This document shows positions 41,618 through 50,324 of a DNA stretch of 62,240 nt, one piece after another (positions within the stretch are counted from its first letter, which is position 1; each line of letters opens with the position of its first letter). The translations under genes and the position numbers were made by a program. Origin of the DNA: Pokkaliibacter plantistimulans (GTDB taxonomy: Bacteria > Pseudomonadota > Gammaproteobacteria > Pseudomonadales > Balneatricaceae); contig NZ_LAPT01000074.1 in NCBI RefSeq assembly GCF_003194385.1, forward strand, positions 1 through 62,240, in the 5' to 3' direction. The notes under the pieces are model-generated. The model was not told the origin of the DNA and ran no database searches. It saw only the letters and a program-made list of their open reading frames with translations.

Positions 41618-42306
41618 TTCGTGCCCTGATCGTTGATGATGAGCCGCTGGCCCGGGAAGAACTGGCAGCCCTGCTGGGTGAGGCAGGCAGTGTCGAGGTG
41701 GTGGGCGAGGCGGGCAACGGCAAAGATGCCCTGTTACAGGCCAAGGCAACGCAGCCTGACGTGATCTTTCTGGATGTGGATATGCCCGGGCTGAACGGGC
41801 TGGATGTCAGCAGTCTGCTGGCCGACCCGCGGCCACTGCTGGTGTTTGTTACGGCGCATCAGGAATATGCCCTGACTGCCTTTGAGCAGGAGGCGCTCGA
41901 TTATCTGCTCAAGCCCGTCAACCCTGAGCGACTGGCGCGGACGCTGAAGCGTATTCAGGCGCAGGGTGTGGGAGAGATGGAACCGCTGGAGCGGCTGGCC
42001 TGCTATCAGGGCAGCCGGGTACGGCTGGTGCTGCCCGCCGACATCGACTGTGCCTATGTCGATCTGACCGGCACTCAGGTGCAGGTTGGCGGCGAAGAGC
42101 TGCACTGCCAGTTACCGCTGAAAACGCTGGAGTCGCGGTTGCCGCTGATTCGGGTGCATCGGCAGTATCTGATCAACATCGATGCCATCAGGGCGATTAC
42201 CCAGAATGAAGGCGGTGCCGAAATTGAAACCCGCCACGGCGCCAGAGTGCCGGTGTCGCGGCGCTACTTCAAACTACTAAAGGATAAATTCCTGTTACCC
42301 TTCTGA
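41614..42306 (+). CDS. btsR: LytTR response regulator, BtsR (YehT)-like
   Basis: 230 residues. The receiver domain has D8/D9 and phospho-acceptor D54 (IFLDVDMPG), with the Lys in LLKPVNPERL. A C-terminal LytTR DNA-binding domain follows (about 130-230, LIRVHRQYLINIDAI and VPVSRRYFKLLKDKF). It partners the upstream BtsS-like kinase (ATGA overlap). In E. coli, BtsR switches on the pyruvate carrier btsT; here a CstA-family gene 110 bp downstream on the same strand is the obvious target. Confidence 0.9.
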   Translation: MIRALIVDDEPLAREELAALLGEAGSVEVVGEAGNGKDALLQAKATQPDVIFLDVDMPGLNGLDVSSLLADPRPLLVFVTAHQEYALTAFEQEALDYLLKPVNPERLARTLKRIQAQGVGEMEPLERLACYQGSRVRLVLPADIDCAYVDLTGTQVQVGGEELHCQLPLKTLESRLPLIRVHRQYLINIDAIRAITQNEGGAEIETRHGARVPVSRRYFKLLKDKFLLPF

Positions 42307-42416
42307 CCGCTCAGGGGCGGATTACGACCACTCAGCCAGAAACAGACTGCCGCACTTCGTTGCACTCATTAAGCTCGCCTGCAAACCACCACAACAAACA
42401 CAACAAGGGGGTAAGC

Positions 42417-43856
42417 ATGCAGTGGTTTCTCCTCGGTGTCGCCTTGCTACTGGGCGGCTATTTCATCTACGGCAGAATCATCGAACGTATCTTCGGTATC
42501 CGGCCTGAACGTAACACGCCGGCGCTGGTCAATAACGACGGCGTTGACTACGTGCCCATGTCCACCGGCAAGGTGTATCTGGTGCAGCTGCTCAATATTG
42601 CCGGTCTCGGCCCGATTTTTGGCCCCATTCTCGGCGCACTCTATGGTCCGACGGCGCTGCTGTGGATCGTCTTCGGTTCGATCTTCGCTGGTGCAGTACA
42701 TGACTACTTCTCCGGCATGATGTCTGTCCGTGCCAACGGGGCATCGGTGCCGACGGTGGTCGGACGTGAGCTGGGAACAGTAGCCAAACACTTCATGAAT
42801 GCCTTTGCGGTCATCCTGTTGCTGCTGGTCGGTGTGGTCTTCACTCTGGGCCCGGCCAAGTTGCTGGGGAACTTGTCAGGCACCTCCGTACCGGTGTGGG
42901 TGGCGATTATTTTCGGCTACTACATGCTGGCGACCATTGTGCCTATAGACAAGATCATCGGCCGCTTTTACCCCCTGTTTGGCGCCTTGCTGGTATTCAT
43001 GTCCGTTGGTCTGCTGATCGGTCTGGCGGTCAGTGATCATCCTTTCTATGCCTTCGGTATGACCTTCGCGAACCTGCACCCGGATCACCTGCCGCTGTGG
43101 CCGCTGCTGTTCATCACCATTGCCTGTGGCGCACTGTCCGGCTTCCATGCAACACAGTCACCGCTGATGGCTCGTTGTGTGGAGAATGAAAAGAACGGCC
43201 GCTTTGTGTTCTACGGTGCGATGATCGGTGAAGGGGTGATTGCCCTGATCTGGGCAACGCTGGGCATGTCTTTCTATCAGAGCCCTGAAGCGCTGAATGC
43301 CACACTGGCTGCTGGCGGACCGGCGGCGGTAGTGGACGAAGTGTCTCGCTCGCTGCTGGGCACGGTGGGTGGTGTACTGGCCATTCTGGGTGTCGTGGTC
43401 CTGCCGATTACCTCGGGGGATACCTCTTTCCGTGCAGCACGTCTGATTCTGTCTGACTTCCTCAAGTTTGATCAGAAACCTATCGCCAAGCGCCTGCTGG
43501 TGGCCATTCCGCTGTTTGCTGTGGGCTTTATCATCAGCCGCATGGACTTCGATGTGATCTGGCGCTACTTCGGCTGGGCCAACCAGATGACCGCAGTGAT
43601 GATGCTGTGGGCCGCTGCTGCCTGGCTGAAACGCCATGGCAAATTCCACTGGGTGTGCACCCTGCCTGCGGTATTCATGACCGGCGTGGTCAATGCCTAC
43701 CTGCTGTCAGCCCAGATCGGCTTTGGTTTGCCCATGAGTATCGCCGGCCCGGTGGGTATCGCCTCATCGCTGGTGGTGCTGGCCTGGCTGCTGCTACGTG
43801 GTCGCAATGACAAGGATGAAGTGGATATGCCTGCTCTGGCGTCGTCGCAGAATTAA
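42417..43856 (+). CDS. CstA-family transporter (short form), likely pyruvate/peptide carrier
   Basis: 479 residues from ATG 42417 (AAGGGGG just upstream). The CstA/BtsT family is recognised by GLGPIFGPILGALYGPTALLWIVFG, GAVHDYFSGMMSVR, ACGALSGFHATQSPLMARC and ITSGDTSFRAARL. E. coli CstA and BtsT are about 700 residues, so this is the shorter subfamily lacking the long C-terminal extension, with about 13-14 membrane helices. Location behind btsSR suggests pyruvate uptake under BtsR control, as for E. coli BtsT. Peptide transport, the older assignment of CstA, is the alternative. Confidence 0.85.
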   Translation: MQWFLLGVALLLGGYFIYGRIIERIFGIRPERNTPALVNNDGVDYVPMSTGKVYLVQLLNIAGLGPIFGPILGALYGPTALLWIVFGSIFAGAVHDYFSGMMSVRANGASVPTVVGRELGTVAKHFMNAFAVILLLLVGVVFTLGPAKLLGNLSGTSVPVWVAIIFGYYMLATIVPIDKIIGRFYPLFGALLVFMSVGLLIGLAVSDHPFYAFGMTFANLHPDHLPLWPLLFITIACGALSGFHATQSPLMARCVENEKNGRFVFYGAMIGEGVIALIWATLGMSFYQSPEALNATLAAGGPAAVVDEVSRSLLGTVGGVLAILGVVVLPITSGDTSFRAARLILSDFLKFDQKPIAKRLLVAIPLFAVGFIISRMDFDVIWRYFGWANQMTAVMMLWAAAAWLKRHGKFHWVCTLPAVFMTGVVNAYLLSAQIGFGLPMSIAGPVGIASSLVVLAWLLLRGRNDKDEVDMPALASSQN

Positions 43857-43888
43857 GCGGCATCCGGACACAGACTCCACGTTTCAAG

Positions 43889-43926
43889 AAAGCCGCGCAG
43901 TGCTGCACTGCGCGGCTTTTTGTTTT
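43889..43926 (+). terminator. Terminator after the CstA-family gene
   Basis: Perfect 14-bp GC-rich stem (43889-43902 with 43906-43919), a 3-nt loop, then TTGTTTTT. Confidence 0.9.
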
Positions 43927-43987
43927 TCGCTATGCTGCTGAGCCTGACAAGCTCTGTTACCGGGCAACGTGCTGAGGAGAAGCGGCA

Positions 43988-44401
43988 ATGCTTAGGAAAG
44001 TGAACATAACCCTGACCCTGCTCATGACCCTGTGGGCGGCAGGTGCTTCAGCCAGCTGCAGCAATGCCGAGACCACGGTGGAAATGAATGCCTGTGCAGC
44101 ACAGGACTACAGCACGGCTGACGGAGAGCTGAACAAGGTTTACCAGCAGGTGCTGAAGCACTACGCCGATGATCCGGTCTTTATCGACAAACTGAAAAAA
44201 GCTCAGCGTTTGTGGCTGGCCTATCGGGATGCGCATCTGGCGTCGATCTATCCTGAGGCCAATGCCAGCGAGGTTTACGGTTCGTCCAATCCCATGTGTC
44301 AGTCGCAGATTCTGGCCAGAATGACCCGGCAGCGTACGGCTGAATTGCAGGCATTTCTCGAACGACCTGAAGGCGATGTTTGCGGCTATATACAGCCCTA
44401 A
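43988..44401 (+). CDS. LprI/DUF1311-type secreted protein
   Basis: 137 residues. The signal peptide ends near AGASAS (about residue 23). The mature part has the lysozyme-inhibitor LprI N-terminal pattern: CSNAETTVEMNACAAQDYSTADGELNKVYQQV, KLKKAQRLWLAYRDAHL and a C-terminal MTRQRTAELQAFL, with four Cys for two disulfides. Such proteins sit in the periplasm and some block lysozyme; for most, function is untested. GAGGAGAAG lies about 8 nt before the ATG. It is flanked by terminators on both sides, so it is monocistronic. Confidence 0.85.
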   Translation: MLRKVNITLTLLMTLWAAGASASCSNAETTVEMNACAAQDYSTADGELNKVYQQVLKHYADDPVFIDKLKKAQRLWLAYRDAHLASIYPEANASEVYGSSNPMCQSQILARMTRQRTAELQAFLERPEGDVCGYIQP

Positions 44402-44459
44402 ACCTCAATTTCGCGGAAGATTGAGGAGATTTCACCCGCTGCAGAGGGCAATGTGATAT

Positions 44460-44496
44460 AAAGGCCGCCGATTTTTCACCGGCGGCCTTTGCTTTT
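44460..44496 (+). terminator. Terminator after the LprI-like gene
   Basis: Perfect 11-bp stem (44460-44470 with 44480-44490), 9-nt loop, then GCTTTTA. Confidence 0.85.
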
Positions 44497-44539
44497 ATGG
44501 CTGCCCTGCCTGACCACGAGAGCAGTACTGAGGGAGTTA

Positions 44540-45628
44540 ATGTCTAACAGTCACGACCTGAAAGGTTTGTTCAAGTTTCTCAATCGCGATGAGTGGCCAC
44601 ACTGTTTTGCCATGGTGTTTGACGACCATCTGGGTCAGACCCTCAAAGCGGGTGATATGAAGTTTGAAGACCTGGCCGGCATGATCGGCAACGAATGGGC
44701 GAATACCCTGTGGGGTTGTGCATTTGAGGATTTTCTCACTCAGGAGTTCGACGTTGCTGGCGTCAATATGATTGACGACTACATGAAACGGCGTGGCTGG
44801 AAGGAGAGCGCCCGTACCAAGGCCTATATCAGGGCGTTGCGCACCTCGACCATGAGCTTGTATCGGGTGGAGCAGGTGGTGCCCGGGCAGTCGCTGAGTC
44901 TGCGTGATGTGATCCGCGGCGGTGATGACGTGGTCGTGAGTGACCCCGGCATGGCCCGCAGCGTCAAGGTGGGTGACCATCTGGCGGCCCGGGTAGTGGA
45001 AGAACTGAACAGACTGATTCTGGCTGGCGGCGCGCTGCTGTTCAGCGATGAAGCGGTGGCCACCCTGCTCGACAGCCTGCGGGAGGCCTATGGCAAGGCG
45101 GCTGATGAGCCGTTGCCACAGCCTACCGAACAGGAGCTGCGCTCGGTGGCCGCACTCTTTACCCTGTCCTGGCTGACACATGAGCTGGGGGATCGCTTAC
45201 CTCAAGGCAAGGCATCGGATAGCGAGGCGGTTGAAGGCAGTGAGGCGAACGAGGCCGTCGCCGTTGACGCGAATGGCACTGAGCCATCAACGGCGCACAC
45301 CACCACCGTATCTGTGATGGAGGAGACAACGTGCAGCAGCGACACTGAGCTGACTCCCCATGAGGTGCGTTTCCCGCTGGCCGCCAAAGTGCTGCAAAAA
45401 GATCTGACGCCACATCTGGATGAGGCTGACTGGCTGCAAAAGCACAGTGCCAAGGTGTGGCACTGGCACCATGAGGGACAGATTCTGGGGGCAGCCGAAT
45501 TGAAAGGGCGTCACCTGACCCTGAGCGTGGAATCAGCCGCACGGGCAAAATGGGGCGCCGAAGTCTTCAGCTGGAAGCTGTCGGAACTGCTGCGTGAGCC
45601 TGAAATTGAAGCGGTCATGGTGCAGTAA
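44540..45628 (+). CDS. Uncharacterised soluble protein
   Basis: 362 residues, not recognised with confidence. No signal peptide or membrane segment. The N-terminal part (1 to about 215) is well structured, with FEDFLTQEF, SLYRVEQVVPGQSLSLRDVIRGGDDVVVSD and SVKVGDHLAARVVEE; similar stretches occur in uncharacterised proteins that often carry SEC-C zinc motifs, though none is seen here. A low-complexity acidic linker (about 225-275, Glu/Ala/Ser/Thr) joins a C-terminal domain (about 285-362, KDLTPHLDEADWLQ.. to AKWGAEVFSWKLSELL). GAGGGAG precedes the ATG. It stands alone between two terminators. Confidence 0.7.
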   Translation: MSNSHDLKGLFKFLNRDEWPHCFAMVFDDHLGQTLKAGDMKFEDLAGMIGNEWANTLWGCAFEDFLTQEFDVAGVNMIDDYMKRRGWKESARTKAYIRALRTSTMSLYRVEQVVPGQSLSLRDVIRGGDDVVVSDPGMARSVKVGDHLAARVVEELNRLILAGGALLFSDEAVATLLDSLREAYGKAADEPLPQPTEQELRSVAALFTLSWLTHELGDRLPQGKASDSEAVEGSEANEAVAVDANGTEPSTAHTTTVSVMEETTCSSDTELTPHEVRFPLAAKVLQKDLTPHLDEADWLQKHSAKVWHWHHEGQILGAAELKGRHLTLSVESAARAKWGAEVFSWKLSELLREPEIEAVMVQ

Positions 45629-45669
45629 CCGAGTCGCAGACTCAGACTGTGTTCATGCTCTTAAAACAC

Positions 45670-45694
45670 AACGCCGGGTGATTTTCCCGGCGTT
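45670..45694. terminator. Bidirectional terminator
   Basis: AACGCCGGG-N7-CCCGGCGTT between convergent genes. T-rich tracts follow on each strand (TGTCATTTCT on plus, GTGTTTTAAG on minus). Confidence 0.8.
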
Positions 45695-45718
45695 GTCATT
45701 TCTCTCAGGCGGTAACCG

Positions 45719-47146
45719 CTATTCCTGCAGGCCGCCTCCCAGCACCCGATAGAGGGTGACGCGGTTGTCCAGCTCGGTCAGACGGGTGGAAATATAAGTC
45801 TGCTGCACACTGTACAGCGTGCGTTGTGCTTCCAGCGCATCCAGATAGCTGTCGACGCCGTTCTTGTAGCGGTCGAACGACAGGTTATAGCTGTCCTGTG
45901 CTGCATCCATCAGATCCTTTTCGGCACTCAGCTGGTCAGCAATGGTGCCACGTCGTGCCAGCGCATCCGCTACTTCCTTGAAGGCTGTCTGTACCGCGTA
46001 TTTGTAGGTGGCGACATACTTGTCCTTCTGCGCTTCGTCGTAGGCAAGGGCTGCCTTGTTGGCGCCACCATCAAAGATCGGTAATGACAGGCTGGGCGCC
46101 AGGCTCCAGATGGTGGTGGCGCCACCGCTGAACAGATCCGCCAGCGCAGCACTGGCCAGCCCGCCAGTGGTGGTCAGTGACAGGCTGGGGAAGAAGGCTG
46201 CACGGGCGGCGCCGATATTGGCGTTGGCGGCCTTGAGGTCATGTTCAGCCGACAGCACATCCGGCCGTTGCAGCAGCACGTCCGAGCTGACCCCGGCAGG
46301 CACGTCTGCCAGCCAGTTTTCATCCTCCGGCAGACCTTCAGGCAGCAGCGAAGGGTCCAGCGTCTGGCCAACCAGCAGTTCGAGGGCATTACGGTCCTGG
46401 GCGACCAGTGTGGTGTAGCTGGCGATATCGGCACGGGCACTGTGATAAGTGGTTTCGGCATTGCGCACATCTACACGGGAATCGACGCCGAGTTTCAGAC
46501 GCTGACGGGTAATGTCCACGTCGCGCTGGGCATTCTCCGCCGTATCCTGCGCCAGTTTCAGCAGTGACTGGTCAGACGCCAGGGTCAGCCAGGCGCTGGC
46601 CGTCTCGCCGATCAGGGTGATGCGGGTGGCTTTGGCCGTTTCTGCCGATGACAGATAACTCTCCAGCTCCGCTGTCGTCAGGCTGCGGGTTTTGCCGAAC
46701 AGGTCAACCTCGTAGGAACTCAGGCCGGCGGTGGCTTCATAGCTTTCAGAGACACCGCTGCTGCCCAGACTACGGGAGCGACTGCCGGAAACACCGGCAT
46801 CGATCTCGGGCAACTGAGCGGCACGCTGTTCACGATAGGTAGCACGGGCAGCCGCCACGTCGGCGAGGGCTGCACGCAGGTCCTGATTATTCTCCAGCGC
46901 CAGGGCAATCACCTTCTGCAGGCGCTCATTCTTAATAAAGGCTTTCCACGGCAGGGCGGCGGCTGTTTGCGTCGGGTCAGACGCCTGCTGACCGTAAGCC
47001 GCGCCTTGTGGCCAGCTCTGCGGTACGCTGCTGGCCGGGCGCTGATAGTCAGGGGCCAGGCTGCTACAGCCTGCCAGTGCCGCCAGCAGGGGCAGCACGG
47101 CAAACGTTTTGGAGCCGGACAGACGGGGGAACATCACTTTTCTCAT
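45719..47146 (-). CDS. Outer membrane factor lipoprotein of the RND pump (OprM/NodT type)
   Basis: 475 residues. A lipoprotein signal ends LAALAGC, followed by SSLAPDYQRPA, the usual OprM-type start. Two TolC-like halves follow: YEVDLFGKTRSLTTAELESYLS, ASAWLTLASDQSLL, RVDVRNAETTYHSARADI, LLQRPDVLSAEHDLKAANANIGAARAAFFPSLSL, and the end VTLYRVLGGGLQE. It forms the outer membrane channel of the tripartite pump encoded just upstream. The start is 1 nt beyond the RND stop, with GGAG 6 nt before the ATG, so translation is probably coupled. Confidence 0.9.
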   Translation of the reverse strand: MRKVMFPRLSGSKTFAVLPLLAALAGCSSLAPDYQRPASSVPQSWPQGAAYGQQASDPTQTAAALPWKAFIKNERLQKVIALALENNQDLRAALADVAAARATYREQRAAQLPEIDAGVSGSRSRSLGSSGVSESYEATAGLSSYEVDLFGKTRSLTTAELESYLSSAETAKATRITLIGETASAWLTLASDQSLLKLAQDTAENAQRDVDITRQRLKLGVDSRVDVRNAETTYHSARADIASYTTLVAQDRNALELLVGQTLDPSLLPEGLPEDENWLADVPAGVSSDVLLQRPDVLSAEHDLKAANANIGAARAAFFPSLSLTTTGGLASAALADLFSGGATTIWSLAPSLSLPIFDGGANKAALAYDEAQKDKYVATYKYAVQTAFKEVADALARRGTIADQLSAEKDLMDAAQDSYNLSFDRYKNGVDSYLDALEAQRTLYSVQQTYISTRLTELDNRVTLYRVLGGGLQE

Positions 47147-47147
47147 C

Positions 47148-50100
47148 TCAGGCTCCGGTCACTTCAGCTGAATGGGGTGGCAGCGAGGGTGCATCCTGCC
47201 CGGCGTCATCTTCTTCCACACGCTTGCGCTTGGGGAACAGACGGCGAATCAGCACGAAGAACAGCGGCACCAGGATAACGGCCAGCAGGGTGGCCGTAAT
47301 GGTGCCACCGACAATGCCGGTACCTATGGATATCCGGCTGTTGGCGCCAGCACCGGTGGAGACCGCCAGCGGCAGGGTGCCGAAGATAAACGCCAGTGAC
47401 GTCATCAGAATCGGACGCAGACGCAGCTTGGCGCCTTCCACGGCCGCTGCAAACTGGCTGGCACCACGCTGATAGGCGGCTTCGGCAAACTCAACGATCA
47501 GAATGGCGTTTTTCGACGACAGACCAATGGTGGTCAGCAGCGCTACCTGGAAGTAGATGTCATTCTCCAGCCCGCGCAGGGTGGCCGCCAGAGCAGCACC
47601 TACCACGCCCAGAGGAATTACCATGATCACTGAGAAGGGCACCGACCAGCTTTCATACAGTGCTGCCAGACAGAGGAAGACCACCAGAATGGAGACAGCG
47701 TAGAGCAGGGTGGACTGGCCACTGGACTGGCGCTCCTGATAGGACAGGCCGCTCCAGGTATAGGTGGTGCCTTCCGGCAGGGCGTCCGCCAGTTTCTGCA
47801 TTTCATTCATGGCTTCGCCCGAGCTGACGCCGGTGGCACCTGCGCCCTGAATTTCATAGGACGACAGACCGTTGAAACGGCTCAGGGTTTGCGGGCCGCT
47901 GGTCCACTCCACCGAGCTGACGGCACTGAAGGGGGTCATGCTGGTGTCGTCGCTGGTGCGGACAAACCAGTGCTTCAGGTCATCCGGTGAGGAGCGGTAC
48001 CGGGCATCGCCCTGCACATAGACTTTTTTCACCCGGCCATTGTCGACGAAATCGTTGACGTAGCTGCCAGCCCAGGCGGTGCTGAGGGTGCTGGTCACAT
48101 CGGACAGGGACAGGCCGAGTGAGGTGGCTTTGGCCGAGTCGATATTGATCTTCAGTTGCGGTGTGTCACTCAGCGAGCCAAGGCGGATGCCGCTCAGCTT
48201 GTCATCCTTGCGTGCTGCTGCCAGCAGCTGGTTCTTGAGCTTTTCAAACTCTGCGCGCGAGGTACCGGGCGCTGCCTGCAGTTCAAAGGTAAAGCCATTG
48301 CTCTGGCCCAAACCACGGATCGCCGGGGGCGACATGGCAAAGATGCTGGCATCACGCACGCTGGACAGGTTTTTCATTGCCCGCTGGGAAATAGCAGCGG
48401 CGGTGTTGGCTTCGCCCGGGCGGGAATCCCAGTCCTTGTAGGCGACGAAGGCCATGGCCGCGTTTTGTCCGGCGCCACTGAAGTTGAAGCCGGAGATGGT
48501 GAACAGGGCGTTGACGTTGTCTTTCTCGTCAGTGAGGAAGTAGTTTTTGACGTCATCCGCCACCGCCATGGTGCGCTTGATCGAGGCGCCGGTCGGCAGG
48601 TTGATCTGAATCATCCCTTCACCCTGATCTTCTTCCGGCAGGAAGCCGGTCGGCAGACGCAGCATGAGTACGGCCAGTGCACCGATGATCAGTCCATAAA
48701 CGATCATCCAGCGAACCGGCTGACGCACGGTGCGGCTGACTCGGCCTTCATAGCGGTTGGTCATGCGGTCAAAGTTGCGGTTGAACCAGCCGAAAAAGCC
48801 TTTGCGAGCAGCATGATCACTGGGTTTTAGGATAGAGGCGCAGAGTGTCGGGCTGAGGGTCAGGGCGACAATCACGGACAGGGCCATGGAGGAAACGATA
48901 GTGATGGAGAACTGGCGGTAGATCACGCCGGTCGAGCCACCAAAGAATGCCATCGGCAGGAATACCGCAGACAGCACCACGGCGATGCCGATCAGCGCAC
49001 TACTGATCTCCCCCATGGACTTGATGGTGGCGGCGCGGGGTGACAGCTTCTCTTCGTGCATGACACGTTCGACGTTCTCGACCACCACGATGGCGTCGTC
49101 CACCAGCAGACCGATGGAGAGCACCATGCCAAACATGGTCAGGGTGTTGATCGAGTAGCCAAACACGGACAGCACGCCGAAGGTACCCAGCAACACCACC
49201 GGCACGGCAATGGCGGGGATCAGCGTTGCACGCCAGCTCTGCAGGAACACAAACATCACCACCACCACCAGCGCGATGGCCTCGAACAGGGTTTTCACCA
49301 CTTCTTCGATGGAGATGCGGATGAACTGGGTACTGTCCTTGGGATAGGCCACTTCATAACCCTGCGGCATATTTTTCTGCAGCGCGCTGATGGTGCTCTT
49401 GACGCGCTCTGCAGTGGACATGGCATTGGCGCCGGGGGCCAGCATCACCGCAATACCGGACGCCGGGTGACCATTCAGACGGGGAACGTAGTTGTAGCTT
49501 TCCGCACCCAGCTCGACGGTGGCAATGTCGCCCAGTTTGACGTCTGCACCGCTACTGTCGTGCTTGATGATGATGTTGCGGAACTGTTCCGGGGTGGTGA
49601 GCATCGACTGGGCCGTGACGGTGGCGTTCAGTTCCTGCACGTCGGTCGTGGGCATACCGCCGATATTACCGGCAGCCACCTGAGCATTCTGGGACTCCAG
49701 TGCAGAGGTGATATCCGAAGGCATCAGATCGTAGGCAGCCAGTTTGGTGGGGTCCAGCCAGATACGCATGGCATATTGTGAACCGAACACCTGTACGCTG
49801 CCGACCCCTTCCAGACGGGCGATGGAGTCGGAGATGTTGCTGGAAATGTAGTCGGAGATATCGTAGTGGGTCGCCTTGTCGGTCTTGTCATAGACTGCGG
49901 CAATCAGCAGGAAGTCAGACTGTGATTTGGCAACGGTCACGCCCTGTGACTGCACTGACTCGGGCAGCCGCGAGGTGATCTGCGACACCTTGTTCTGTAC
50001 CTGAACCTGAGCAGTATCGGCATTGGTGCCCTGTTCAAAGGTCACGTCGATGGAGGCTTTGCCTGAAGACGAGGAACTGGAGGTGAAGTAGAGCAGACCA

Positions 50101-50321
50101 TCGATACCGGTCAGCTCCTGTTCAATCACCTGAGTGACACTGTTTTCGACGGTTTCCGCCGAGGCGCCGGTGTAGGTGGTGGAGATCTTGACGGTCGGTG
50201 GCGCTACGTCAGGATACTGGGCGACCGGCAGGGTGAACAGCGCTGCCAGTCCCGAAAGCATGATGATAATGGAGATCACCCAGGCAAAGACCGGGCGATG
50301 AATAAAGAAGCGAGCTAGCAT
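47148..50321 (-). CDS. RND multidrug efflux transporter, HAE1/AcrB-like
   Basis: 1057 residues with 12 membrane helices and two large periplasmic loops. AcrB landmarks: FFIHRPVFAWVISIIIMLSG at the N terminus, QYPDVAPPTVKISTTYTGASAETVE, the proton-relay pair DD in LLVDDAIVVVENVER (TM4), FLPEEDQG near residue 575, and the TM10 Lys in IGLSSKNAILIVEFA. It exports drugs, detergents or solvents from periplasm and inner leaflet using protons. The C-terminal tail is Glu/Asp-rich (KRKRVEEDDAGQDAPS). It lies between adaptor and channel genes in one operon under the divergent TetR regulator. Confidence 0.93.
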   Translation of the reverse strand: MLARFFIHRPVFAWVISIIIMLSGLAALFTLPVAQYPDVAPPTVKISTTYTGASAETVENSVTQVIEQELTGIDGLLYFTSSSSSSGKASIDVTFEQGTNADTAQVQVQNKVSQITSRLPESVQSQGVTVAKSQSDFLLIAAVYDKTDKATHYDISDYISSNISDSIARLEGVGSVQVFGSQYAMRIWLDPTKLAAYDLMPSDITSALESQNAQVAAGNIGGMPTTDVQELNATVTAQSMLTTPEQFRNIIIKHDSSGADVKLGDIATVELGAESYNYVPRLNGHPASGIAVMLAPGANAMSTAERVKSTISALQKNMPQGYEVAYPKDSTQFIRISIEEVVKTLFEAIALVVVVMFVFLQSWRATLIPAIAVPVVLLGTFGVLSVFGYSINTLTMFGMVLSIGLLVDDAIVVVENVERVMHEEKLSPRAATIKSMGEISSALIGIAVVLSAVFLPMAFFGGSTGVIYRQFSITIVSSMALSVIVALTLSPTLCASILKPSDHAARKGFFGWFNRNFDRMTNRYEGRVSRTVRQPVRWMIVYGLIIGALAVLMLRLPTGFLPEEDQGEGMIQINLPTGASIKRTMAVADDVKNYFLTDEKDNVNALFTISGFNFSGAGQNAAMAFVAYKDWDSRPGEANTAAAISQRAMKNLSSVRDASIFAMSPPAIRGLGQSNGFTFELQAAPGTSRAEFEKLKNQLLAAARKDDKLSGIRLGSLSDTPQLKINIDSAKATSLGLSLSDVTSTLSTAWAGSYVNDFVDNGRVKKVYVQGDARYRSSPDDLKHWFVRTSDDTSMTPFSAVSSVEWTSGPQTLSRFNGLSSYEIQGAGATGVSSGEAMNEMQKLADALPEGTTYTWSGLSYQERQSSGQSTLLYAVSILVVFLCLAALYESWSVPFSVIMVIPLGVVGAALAATLRGLENDIYFQVALLTTIGLSSKNAILIVEFAEAAYQRGASQFAAAVEGAKLRLRPILMTSLAFIFGTLPLAVSTGAGANSRISIGTGIVGGTITATLLAVILVPLFFVLIRRLFPKRKRVEEDDAGQDAPSLPPHSAEVTGA

Positions 50322-50324
50322 CGG

